A stretch of DNA of 64,000 bases. Origin: an uncultured Bacteroides sp. (GTDB lineage Bacteria > Bacteroidota > Bacteroidia > Bacteroidales > Bacteroidaceae). Where the stretch lies: positions 62,001 through 126,000 of the forward strand of contig UQTJ01000001.1 in assembly GCA_900544075.1 (NCBI GenBank), in the 5' to 3' direction. Positions 54,616 through 62,289 of the stretch are shown here, piece by piece (position 1 is the stretch's first letter; each line of letters opens with the position of its first letter). A program made the position numbers and the translations under genes. The notes under the pieces were generated by a model, which was not told the DNA's origin, made no database searches, and worked only from the letters and a program-made list of their open reading frames with translations.

Positions 54616-54623
54616 TAACTTTG
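54616..54623 (+). promoter_or_regulatory. Putative -7 box upstream of the first GT4 gene
   Basis: TAACTTTG, 26 bp before the start codon; perfect TAnnTTTG match. Confidence 0.45.
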
Positions 54624-54648
54624 CATAAGAAAACCAGTTTGTATCATC

Positions 54649-55926
54649 ATGAAAGTGCTTATCATAAATACGTCAGAATGTACCGGAGGAGCAGCTATTG
54701 CGGCCGGAAGACTAATGGAGGCATTGAACAAAAGCGGTATTTCTGCAGAAATGACAGTCCTGCACAAGAAGAGCAACAAACCGTATGTTTTCTCACACGT
54801 ATCTCCTATACGAAAATTCATGGTTTTTGCATTTGAAAGGTTAGTCATATGGGCTAACAATCTTTTCAGTAGAAAAAACCTGTTCAAAGTATCCATAGCC
54901 AATACCGGAATAGACGTAACTTCACTTCCTGAATTTCAACGTGCCGATATTATCAATCTCCACTGGATAAATCAGGGTATGCTTTCATTGGATGAAATAA
55001 AACGTATCATAAAATCCGGTAAACCGACAGTATGGACCATGCACGACATGTGGGAGTGTACAGCTATATGTCATTGTGCATACGAATGTAATAAATTCAC
55101 GGAACAGTGCGGTGAATGCCAGTACCTCAGATTTCCTCGTAAAAACGACTTGTCACACAAAGTATTTCTGAAGAAACTTGAAATATTCCAGAACAGCGGA
55201 ATACATTTCGTGGCCGTAAGCTCATGGCTTAAGAATCAGGCTAAAAAAAGTACACTGCTCAAAGGGTGTGACATATCAGTAATTCCAAACACTCTATCAC
55301 TGTCCGATTTCACGATTTCTGATAAAGCCGATTGCAGGAAACAGTATAAACTGGCAGAGGATAAATATATAATATTATTCGGTGCCGCACGTATTGATGA
55401 CCCGATAAAGGGTTTCAATCTTCTGACAAAGAGTCTTGAATATCTCATTATGAAATATCCGGAACTGGAAGACAAACTACATTTAGTTCTGTTTGGTAAT
55501 ATAAAAGACAAAAAGCTGATAGAACAGCTTCCTATAAATCATACATATACAGGAACGATAAACGACACAAAAGAACTCAGCAAACTGTATTCTGCGGCCG
55601 ATGTTGCGGTTTCCGCCTCTTATTACGAAACATTCGGACAGACCATTATCGAAGCTCAGGCATGCGGCTGCCTGCCTGTATCGTTCGGCAACAGCGGACA
55701 AAGTGATATCATCGAACATAAGAGAAACGGATATCTGGCAGAATATCTGTCTGTGGAAGACTTGGCCGAAGGCATCGTGTGGTGTCTTAAACATAGAAAC
55801 GAGATTTCAGATGAATATCTCAGAAAAACAGTAAAAGACAGATACGACATATCCGTAGTTGCAGAAAAGTATGTAAACCTTTACAAGACATTGAATACTA
55901 AAGAAAATGAGAATACTGTTAATTAA
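54649..55926 (+). CDS. GT4 glycosyltransferase, first of a tandem pair
   Basis: 425 residues, GT-B fold. VLIINTSECTGGAAIAAGRLMEAL is the acceptor-side glycine loop, and HWINQGMLSLDEI and PTVWTMHDMWE follow. A Cys-rich segment (CTAICHCAYECNKFTEQC) is shared with the next gene. The donor domain has ILFGAARIDDPIKGFNLL and the E-x7-E motif in YYETFGQTIIEAQACG. It is a cytoplasmic retaining transferase. The last 20 bp overlap the next gene, which is its paralogue. Confidence 0.9.
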   Translation: MKVLIINTSECTGGAAIAAGRLMEALNKSGISAEMTVLHKKSNKPYVFSHVSPIRKFMVFAFERLVIWANNLFSRKNLFKVSIANTGIDVTSLPEFQRADIINLHWINQGMLSLDEIKRIIKSGKPTVWTMHDMWECTAICHCAYECNKFTEQCGECQYLRFPRKNDLSHKVFLKKLEIFQNSGIHFVAVSSWLKNQAKKSTLLKGCDISVIPNTLSLSDFTISDKADCRKQYKLAEDKYIILFGAARIDDPIKGFNLLTKSLEYLIMKYPELEDKLHLVLFGNIKDKKLIEQLPINHTYTGTINDTKELSKLYSAADVAVSASYYETFGQTIIEAQACGCLPVSFGNSGQSDIIEHKRNGYLAEYLSVEDLAEGIVWCLKHRNEISDEYLRKTVKDRYDISVVAEKYVNLYKTLNTKENENTVN

Positions 55927-57169
55927 TACATCAGAAAGAATAGGAGGTCCGGCAATAGCAGCATACAGACTGATGGAGGCCCTGAAAAACAATGGAATCA
56001 AAGCCAAAATGCTGGTCAGGGACAAGAATACGGACCAGATAACAGTTATAGGGCTAAACAAATCATGGAGAAGAATATGGCAGTTCCTGTGGGAAAGAAC
56101 TGTCATATGGATAGCCAACGGATTCACACGCCGCAACCTTTTCGCCGTGGATATAGCCAATACAGGAACAGATATAACCAAACTCCACGAGTTCATACAG
56201 GCAGACGTAATACACCTGCACTGGATAAATCAGGGAATGCTATCACTGAACGACATCGACAAGATTCTCAAATCCGGGAAACCGATAGTATGGACAATGC
56301 ACGACATGTGGCCGTTCACCGGAATATGTCACTATGCAAGAAAATGCAATAAATATGAAGAAAAATGCCATAACTGCGAACTACTGTTAAAGCCACATAA
56401 AAGAGACCTTTCATACAAGGTATTCAAGAAAAAACAAAAGATTTTCGCCAATGCAGACATAACGTTCGTTGCATGCAGCCATTGGCTCGAAGAAATGGCA
56501 AAAAACAGTGCACTTATCGGGAAACATAAAATCATAAGTATTCCCAATCCTATTAATACGAACATGTTCATGCCTCGCAACAAACGCCAGGCAAGAGAGA
56601 AACTTAACCTGCCTCAGGACAAGAAACTTCTGCTTTTCGGCTCTGTAAAGATAACAGACAAGCGTAAAGGCATTGAATATCTGATAGAAGCCTGCAAGAT
56701 ACTGATACAGAACAATCCTGAGCTAAGCGAAAAACTTGGAGTGGTAATATTGGGGGCACATCCGGAACAATATTCATCGCTGTTTCCATTCCCTATATAT
56801 ACCATGAATTATGTAAAGAGCGAGAGAGAGCTCGTAGATATATACAATGCCGTTGATATATACGTCACTCCTTCGCTGCAGGATAATCTTCCCAACACCA
56901 TAGTAGAAGCCATGTCGTGCGGTATTCCTTGCGTAGGTTTCCAGACAGGAGGTATTCCGCAGATGATAGACCACCTGCACAACGGATATGTAGCAGAATA
57001 CAAATCGGCATCTGACCTTGCAAACGGAATAAAATGGGTTTTGACCGACGGTGACTATCAGACACTAAGCGAGGAAGCTCACCGCAAGGCTGTAAACTCC
57101 TACTCCGAATCTATAGTGGCTCACAAATATCTGCAAATCTACAACAAGCTGACAGGTAAAAATGCATAA
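55907..57169 (+). CDS. GT4 glycosyltransferase, second of a tandem pair
   Basis: 420 residues, the same build as the previous gene: ILLINTSERIGGPAIAAYRLMEAL, HWINQGMLSLNDIDK and PIVWTMHDMWPFTGIC with the Cys-rich segment. The donor domain has LLFGSVKITDKRKGIEYL and DNLPNTIVEAMSCGIPCVGF. The first Glu of E-x7-E is Asp here, common in one GT4 branch. The two genes look like a tandem duplication that has since diverged in donor site. Overlaps: 20 bp with the gene before and 8 bp with the gene after. Confidence 0.92.
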   Translation: MRILLINTSERIGGPAIAAYRLMEALKNNGIKAKMLVRDKNTDQITVIGLNKSWRRIWQFLWERTVIWIANGFTRRNLFAVDIANTGTDITKLHEFIQADVIHLHWINQGMLSLNDIDKILKSGKPIVWTMHDMWPFTGICHYARKCNKYEEKCHNCELLLKPHKRDLSYKVFKKKQKIFANADITFVACSHWLEEMAKNSALIGKHKIISIPNPINTNMFMPRNKRQAREKLNLPQDKKLLLFGSVKITDKRKGIEYLIEACKILIQNNPELSEKLGVVILGAHPEQYSSLFPFPIYTMNYVKSERELVDIYNAVDIYVTPSLQDNLPNTIVEAMSCGIPCVGFQTGGIPQMIDHLHNGYVAEYKSASDLANGIKWVLTDGDYQTLSEEAHRKAVNSYSESIVAHKYLQIYNKLTGKNA

Positions 57170-57938
57170 CACCGTTCCTAACTACCACATACAGCACCTG
57201 CACCCCAAGTTCAGCATTATCACCGTGACGTATAATGCCGAAAAGGTTCTTGAAGATACCATACAGAGTGTCATCACACAATCGTACAAGAACGTAGAAT
57301 ACATAATAGTAGACGGCGGTTCGAAAGACGGCACTCTGAAGATTGCAGACAAATACAGACAGCATATCACTCATCTGGTAAGCGAGCCGGACAAAGGGTT
57401 GTACGATGCCATGAACAAGGGTATCAGACTTGCAACAGGCGATTATGTCTGCTTCCTTAATGCCGGCGACGAACTTCACGAAGACGATACTCTCTTCTGT
57501 ATGGTACACAGCATCAAGGGCGAAACGCTTCCGGACGTGATATACGGCGAAACGGAGATAGTAGACGAGAACGGACATTTCATAAGGATGCGCCGTCTTT
57601 CAGCACCCGAAGTACTGACCTGGAAAAGTTTCAGAAAAGGCATGTTAGTTTGTCATCAGGCATTCTTCGCACGTCGTGAACTTGCTGTAGCAGAGCCATA
57701 TAACCTGAAATACCGTTTCTCGGCCGATTTCGACTGGTGCATACGCATAATGAAGAAAAGCAGAAACATACATAATTCCGGACTTACAGTAATAGACTAT
57801 CTGAACGAGGGCATGACCACACGCAATCATAAGGCCTCGCTGATGGAACGTTTCCATATCATGTGCCACCACTACGGATACATATCCACTGTGGCATATC
57901 ACTTTTGGTTTATAATAAGGGCAGTGCTAAAGAAATAA
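57162..57938 (+). CDS. GT2 glycosyltransferase
   Basis: 258 residues, GT-A fold. FSIITVTYNAEKVLEDTIQSV and YIIVDGGSKDGTLKIADKY are the family start, and LYDAMNKGIRLATGDYVCFLNAGDEL carries the donor-binding Asp. KGMLVCHQAFFARRELA and FSADFDWCIRIMKKS follow. It resembles WcaA/colanic-acid type GT2 enzymes. Last gene of the rightward cluster, closed by the hairpin at 57940. Confidence 0.92.
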   Translation: MHNTVPNYHIQHLHPKFSIITVTYNAEKVLEDTIQSVITQSYKNVEYIIVDGGSKDGTLKIADKYRQHITHLVSEPDKGLYDAMNKGIRLATGDYVCFLNAGDELHEDDTLFCMVHSIKGETLPDVIYGETEIVDENGHFIRMRRLSAPEVLTWKSFRKGMLVCHQAFFARRELAVAEPYNLKYRFSADFDWCIRIMKKSRNIHNSGLTVIDYLNEGMTTRNHKASLMERFHIMCHHYGYISTVAYHFWFIIRAVLKK

Positions 57939-57939
57939 A

Positions 57940-57979
57940 GCGTTTCATGGATTATTTGCGTTAATAATCCGCGAAACGC
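57940..57979 (+). terminator. Hairpin at the end of the glycosyltransferase cluster
   Basis: GCGTTTC..GAAACGC with an inner GGATTAT..ATAATCC forms a long stem around TTGCGTTA. There is no strong T-run. It lies 1 bp after the GT2 stop codon. Confidence 0.65.
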
Positions 57980-57996
57980 CTAAATTTATAAACCGT

Positions 57997-58080
57997 AACA
58001 CGTACGTGTAACGGGTGGAACACGTTCGTGTAACGCGCGTAACACGAGCGTGCAACGAGCGTAACACGTACGTGTCACGC
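57997..58080 (+). repeat. Four tandem 22-bp repeats with CACGNNCGTG palindromes
   Basis: AACACG recurs at 57997, 58019, 58041 and 58063, an exact 22-bp period. Each unit contains the palindrome CACG-NN-CGTG with a changed centre (TA, TT, AG, TA), so the arms are kept while the middle varies. The first unit extends to a near-perfect 20-bp palindrome. It lies between the convergent GT2 and YfhO genes, 10 bp from the YfhO stop. Confidence 0.88.
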
Positions 58081-58089
58081 TTTCTATGT

Positions 58090-60579
58090 CTAAGAATTTC
58101 TTCTTCTGTATTCCGTCGCAATGACAACTACGGCCCCAACGGCAAGCAAAACCAATGCTATATATGCAATAGTTTCAGTGAAGTGAAGCGATTTAGGGTC
58201 GAACTTGAACTCTACGACATGCTTTCCTGCAGGAATATTCATCGCACGCAGGATATAGTCTGCACGCCCGTGTTCCACCTCCTCGCCGTCGATAGTAGAT
58301 ATCCATCCCGGATAATAAATCTCAGAGAATACCACTACTCCGCCATTCTTCGAATTGACCTCATATTTCAGTGCGTTAGGCTGGTATTCCTTCAGCACCA
58401 CAGTATCTAAGGAATCGGCTGCAGACGATGCTCTGACCTGTTCGGCAAAACGCTTGTCTACCACTGCCGTATGGCGAGGATTAATATCATGCAGTGCGTC
58501 TATCTCTTCGTTGGCATTGTCCACATACTCCACATTATCTACAAACCATGCATTTCCGTAGGCATGCGGATTGAACACAGGAGCTGTCTTTCCACCCTGA
58601 AGCGGAAGAATGAAATATCTTGTATTCAGCATATTCAGCACAGGGAATGCGTTTGCATCCACCTTAGCCATATCTCCATTTGCCTCCGAAAGTTTTGAGA
58701 ATACACCGCTCATCTCTCCCTGAATGTGTTCCTCTATCATTTCCTGATATCTGCGGAGCTTTGCAGCGTGATAACCGCCTATGCTCTTGTGCCAGTATGC
58801 GGTATTGTTCTCGTTGAAGGTATTGGCTGCTAAATTCAGCACTCTGTAGTCCAAGGATGTATCTTTCAGGATTTCCTTATCGGTTTCCGACGGCTGCAGA
58901 TACGGCTTCATCTTGTTGCTCTTGGCCACGAACTGTTCGTCGTACAGATAGCGTTTATTCACTCCCCACATATCTACAAGACAAAGCAATGTGATAAGCG
59001 CTATTGTAGTCTTCGGCTTCAGTTTTCCCACAGAATAGGCATACACCAATGCTACACCTATCAGTATGACAACAAAACTTCTCCACGCATCGGCTGTAAA
59101 TATCGACACGCGGACTTCCTCAAGATTAGCGAGAATAGGTATAAGCTGGTCCTGAGGTATAGCATTCTGCAGGGCGGACATCTCCATAGTAGAAATATAC
59201 GAAGAGAAAAATACCTGTGGCGCAACGGCAAACAGCAGTGACAATCCACCGGTCAGACCAAGACTGACATAGAATCCTTTGGCATTCTCCTTAATTATAG
59301 AAGGGCGCTCCATAATCACCTTCAACGCCATAATGGCAAGAAGAGGGATGGTGAATTCGGCTATTACAAGTATGGACGATACGGCGCGGAACTTATTGTA
59401 CATCGGTACATAGTCGATAAAGAAATCTGTAACTCCCATGAAATTCTTACCCCACGAAAGCACGATAGAGAAGACTGTTCCTGCCAGTAATGCCCACTTC
59501 ATAGGTCCCTTCACGATGAAACATCCCAATATGAAAAGAAACATCACAAATGCCCCCACATATACAGGGCCTGATGTGCCCGGCTGTTCTCCCCAATACT
59601 GTCCCAACTGCGAATACAGTCCGCGATACATCGGATTTGCCTTCTTCATGGCATCTTCATTGGCTGCAAGAGGTACGGATGCACCACCTTTCACGTTAGG
59701 TACAAGCAATGAGAATGTTTCACCTATGCCGTAACTCCACTGAGTTATATAATCACGTTCCAGCCCACTGTCTGTCTGATTTGCAGAGTTTTCCTTAACG
59801 AGTTCGCTCTTGCCGCGCATACTCTCCTTGCTGTACTGATAGGTGTGATACAGAGTCGAGAGATTCACACATACACCTACTACTCCTGCAAGCACAAGCA
59901 CGCCCGAGGCCTTGAAGAAGTCCTTCAGTTTCTTCTCTCTGTAAGCCATGACAAAGTAAGCCACTGCCATAAACAGCATCACAAACAGGAAGTAATAACT
60001 CATCTGCGGATGGTTTGCCTTTATCTGCAATGCCACGAACAGAGCTGTCAGCAATGCTCCCACAAGATACTTTCCACGATATACCAATACCATTCCGGCT
60101 ATCGTTGGCGGAATATATGCCAATGTGACAAACTTCCATATATGTCCGGCTGCAATGATGATGAAGAAATAGGACGAGAAAGCCCATATTATGGCACCGA
60201 GAGCCGACAGCCATACCTTGAAATTGAATGCACGCAGCAGGATATAGAATCCTAAAAGCATGATGAATACATACCATGTACACGACGGGAGAAACAATCC
60301 ATACAGTTTCTGTACGAATCCAAGCACCTCAGTAGAATCATAGCTCGGCGCCATCTGGTATGTAGGCATACCTCCGAATATGGAGTTTGTCCATCTGGTT
60401 CGCTCGCCTGTCTTCTCCAGATACTCCTGCTGCTCCTGTCCGGCACCTATACCTGCAACGGCATCATCCTGTGCCAGCACTCGTCCCTCTGTGACTGCCG
60501 GAAAGAAGTATGCAAACGATATTACCGCAAACAGTACCACAGCCACCAGGTCCGGAATAAATTTCTTGAATGAGTTCAT
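58090..60579 (-). CDS. YfhO-family membrane protein
   Basis: 829 residues with about 12 membrane helices, the first at 12-30 (VAVVLFAVISFAYFFPAVT) and the last at about 802-820. A long periplasmic or extracytoplasmic loop region lies at about 555-800 (YRVLNLAANTFNENNTAYWHKSIGGYHAAKLRRYQ, VVFSEIYYPGWISTIDG). This build matches the bacterial YfhO proteins, which resemble GT-C glycosyltransferases and are needed for glycosylation of lipoteichoic acid in Firmicutes. In Bacteroidales the role is unproven; placement by the glycan cluster suggests lipid-linked sugar transfer. Confidence 0.88.
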   Translation of the reverse strand: MNSFKKFIPDLVAVVLFAVISFAYFFPAVTEGRVLAQDDAVAGIGAGQEQQEYLEKTGERTRWTNSIFGGMPTYQMAPSYDSTEVLGFVQKLYGLFLPSCTWYVFIMLLGFYILLRAFNFKVWLSALGAIIWAFSSYFFIIIAAGHIWKFVTLAYIPPTIAGMVLVYRGKYLVGALLTALFVALQIKANHPQMSYYFLFVMLFMAVAYFVMAYREKKLKDFFKASGVLVLAGVVGVCVNLSTLYHTYQYSKESMRGKSELVKENSANQTDSGLERDYITQWSYGIGETFSLLVPNVKGGASVPLAANEDAMKKANPMYRGLYSQLGQYWGEQPGTSGPVYVGAFVMFLFILGCFIVKGPMKWALLAGTVFSIVLSWGKNFMGVTDFFIDYVPMYNKFRAVSSILVIAEFTIPLLAIMALKVIMERPSIIKENAKGFYVSLGLTGGLSLLFAVAPQVFFSSYISTMEMSALQNAIPQDQLIPILANLEEVRVSIFTADAWRSFVVILIGVALVYAYSVGKLKPKTTIALITLLCLVDMWGVNKRYLYDEQFVAKSNKMKPYLQPSETDKEILKDTSLDYRVLNLAANTFNENNTAYWHKSIGGYHAAKLRRYQEMIEEHIQGEMSGVFSKLSEANGDMAKVDANAFPVLNMLNTRYFILPLQGGKTAPVFNPHAYGNAWFVDNVEYVDNANEEIDALHDINPRHTAVVDKRFAEQVRASSAADSLDTVVLKEYQPNALKYEVNSKNGGVVVFSEIYYPGWISTIDGEEVEHGRADYILRAMNIPAGKHVVEFKFDPKSLHFTETIAYIALVLLAVGAVVVIATEYRRRNS

Positions 60580-60616
60580 TGTTTATGAGTTTGTTAGTTT
60601 TTGACATTTCAGTTGG

Positions 60617-60655
60617 CAAAGATAACATAATACTGATTGAAAAATTGTAAATTTG
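60617..60655. promoter_or_regulatory. Divergent -7 boxes between the YfhO and mtnN genes
   Basis: TATCTTTG on the minus strand (60624-60617) faces the YfhO gene, and TAAATTTG on the plus strand (60648-60655) faces mtnN. Both match TAnnTTTG. Confidence 0.5.
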
Positions 60656-60722
60656 CCACAAAATAAATTTGTGTTACCGTTTTTGGAACAGAAGTTAAAA
60701 CTAAAGAACTCAAAAACTCATA

Positions 60723-61421
60723 ATGAAAATAGGAATTATCACAGCCATGTCTTCCGAGCAGAAGCAACTGGCAAACCAGCTTACAGAGATAAAAGAATCG
60801 AGTAAAGGTCCTTTCAGCTACATTGAAGGAAAAATCAACAACAACGAAATAGTACTGATGCAGTGCGGTATAGGAAAGGTAAACGCAGCAGCAGGTACAG
60901 TGGAAATGATAAACAACTTCCAGCCTGACTGTATTATCAGCACCGGTGTGGCAGGAGGTATAGACACTTGTCTGAAAGTGATGGATGTGGTAGTGAGCCG
61001 CAATATAGTATATCACGATGTATGGTGTGGAGAAGGTAATGCCTACGGACAGATTCAGGGGCTGCCTACTTTCTTCGAAGGTAACGAAACTCTATACAAT
61101 ACAGCAATGTCGCTCGACACTGAAACAGCCATCCACGGTGGCCTAATCTGCACAGGCGACAAATTCATAACCGACCGTAAGGAACTTGACGAAATAAAAT
61201 CCAACTTCCACGAAGGTCTGGCTGTAGACATGGAATCCGCTTCAATAGCTCAGGTTTGCTATCTGTATAAGGTTCCTTTCATCAGCTTCAGAATCATCAG
61301 CGACACTCCGGGAGCAGAGAACCACTTCGACCAGTATCTGAATTTCTGGGGAGAGATGGCGAACCGCTCATTCAAGGTAACGGAAACATTTCTGAAGGCG
61401 TTGCCGAATAAGATTGGATAA
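60723..61421 (+). CDS. mtnN: 5'-methylthioadenosine/S-adenosylhomocysteine nucleosidase
   Basis: 232 residues. MKIGIITAMSSEQKQLANQL is the N-terminal strand with catalytic Glu, and LMQCGIGKVNAAAGTVEMI, ISTGVAGGIDTCLKVMDVVVS and AVDMESASIAQVCY (purine-binding Met-Glu) complete the PNP/UDP phosphorylase fold. FISFRIISDTPG holds the catalytic Asp. It cleaves SAH to S-ribosylhomocysteine and adenine. luxS begins 31 bp downstream. Confidence 0.96.
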   Translation: MKIGIITAMSSEQKQLANQLTEIKESSKGPFSYIEGKINNNEIVLMQCGIGKVNAAAGTVEMINNFQPDCIISTGVAGGIDTCLKVMDVVVSRNIVYHDVWCGEGNAYGQIQGLPTFFEGNETLYNTAMSLDTETAIHGGLICTGDKFITDRKELDEIKSNFHEGLAVDMESASIAQVCYLYKVPFISFRIISDTPGAENHFDQYLNFWGEMANRSFKVTETFLKALPNKIG

Positions 61422-61452
61422 TTTTTAATTATTAATTTATAATTCTTCACTC

Positions 61453-61932
61453 ATGAAAAAGATACCAAGCTTTACAATCGACCATATCCGTCTGCTGCGC
61501 GGAATATACGTATCAAGACAAGACCAAGTAGGAACAGAGATTGTAACCACTTTCGATGTACGCATGAAAGAGCCTAACCGTGAGCCTGCATTAAGTCCTT
61601 CGGCTATCCATACAATAGAACACTTAACTGCTACATTCCTCCGCAACCATCCTGTATGGGCAGACAAGATTATATATTGGGGTCCTATGGGATGCCTAAC
61701 GGGTAACTACCTTGTAGTAAAAGGTGATTTGAAATCGGCAGACATTCTTCCGCTGATGATAGAAACTTTCCGTTTCATTGCCGGTTATGAAGGTGAAGTT
61801 CCGGGAGCTACAGCCAAAGACTGCGGCAACTATCTGATGATGAATCTTCCTATGGCAAAATGGGAAGCAAAGAAATATCTGGAAGAGGTACTGGAAAAAG
61901 CTACTGAGGAGAATTTGAATTATCCTGCATAA
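61453..61932 (+). CDS. luxS: S-ribosylhomocysteine lyase LuxS
   Basis: 159 residues, full length. The iron site is HTIEH (H53, H57) and C124 in DCGNY, and the catalytic Cys is C81 in GPMGCLTGNY. It converts S-ribosylhomocysteine to homocysteine and DPD, the AI-2 precursor. With mtnN just upstream it completes activated-methyl recycling. An 11-bp repeat hairpin follows. Confidence 0.97.
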   Translation: MKKIPSFTIDHIRLLRGIYVSRQDQVGTEIVTTFDVRMKEPNREPALSPSAIHTIEHLTATFLRNHPVWADKIIYWGPMGCLTGNYLVVKGDLKSADILPLMIETFRFIAGYEGEVPGATAKDCGNYLMMNLPMAKWEAKKYLEEVLEKATEENLNYPA

Positions 61933-61940
61933 TGAGAAAA

Positions 61941-61983
61941 AGCCGTTCAGTGAACGTTTAGTGAACGTTCGCTGAACGGCTTT
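61941..61983 (+). repeat. Three 11-bp repeats inside a hairpin after luxS
   Basis: GTTCAGTGAAC (61945), GTTTAGTGAAC (61956) and GTTCGCTGAAC (61967) follow each other without gap, period 11 bp. The outer two, with flanking AGCC and GGCT, pair to form a stem of about 17 bp with the middle unit as loop. It may act as terminator for luxS, although the T-run is short. Confidence 0.82.
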
Positions 61984-61986
61984 AAT

Positions 61987-62289
61987 TTAAAATACATATT
62001 TATTACTCCACCCCATTCTGAATAATCCTGCCACACCGCTAAAATGTCCATTATGAACATAATGCAATGCAGGCTGAACGTAAAGGTTCTTCCCCAATTG
62101 AATTTTGCAGGTTAATTCCGATGCTACCTCATATTCTGTTGAGAAAGTTGCATATCCTACAAAAGCACCTGCTTCTATATTTTTTCCAAGTTCTGCCAGT
62201 GAACCTATGCCGAAATAGTTTTTACATTCCGCATCCTTATACAGCGAACCTGAAGCCTGCAACAGCAAATAAACCTTGTCTGATAACTG
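61987..62289 (-). pseudogene. 3' remnant of an outer-membrane porin-like protein
   Basis: Open frame on the minus strand that runs into the left end of the insertion sequence. About 100 residues remain, starting QLSDKVYLLLQASGS and ending in FRMGWSNKYVF. The alternating strands (IEAGAFVGYATFSTEYEVASEL, LYVQPALHYVHNG) and terminal Phe suggest the C-terminal strands of an outer-membrane barrel, perhaps an OprB-like carbohydrate porin. The 31 bp right of the insertion sequence have stops in every minus frame, so the missing 5' part is not simply on the other side. The gene is broken and probably not expressed. Confidence 0.65.
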
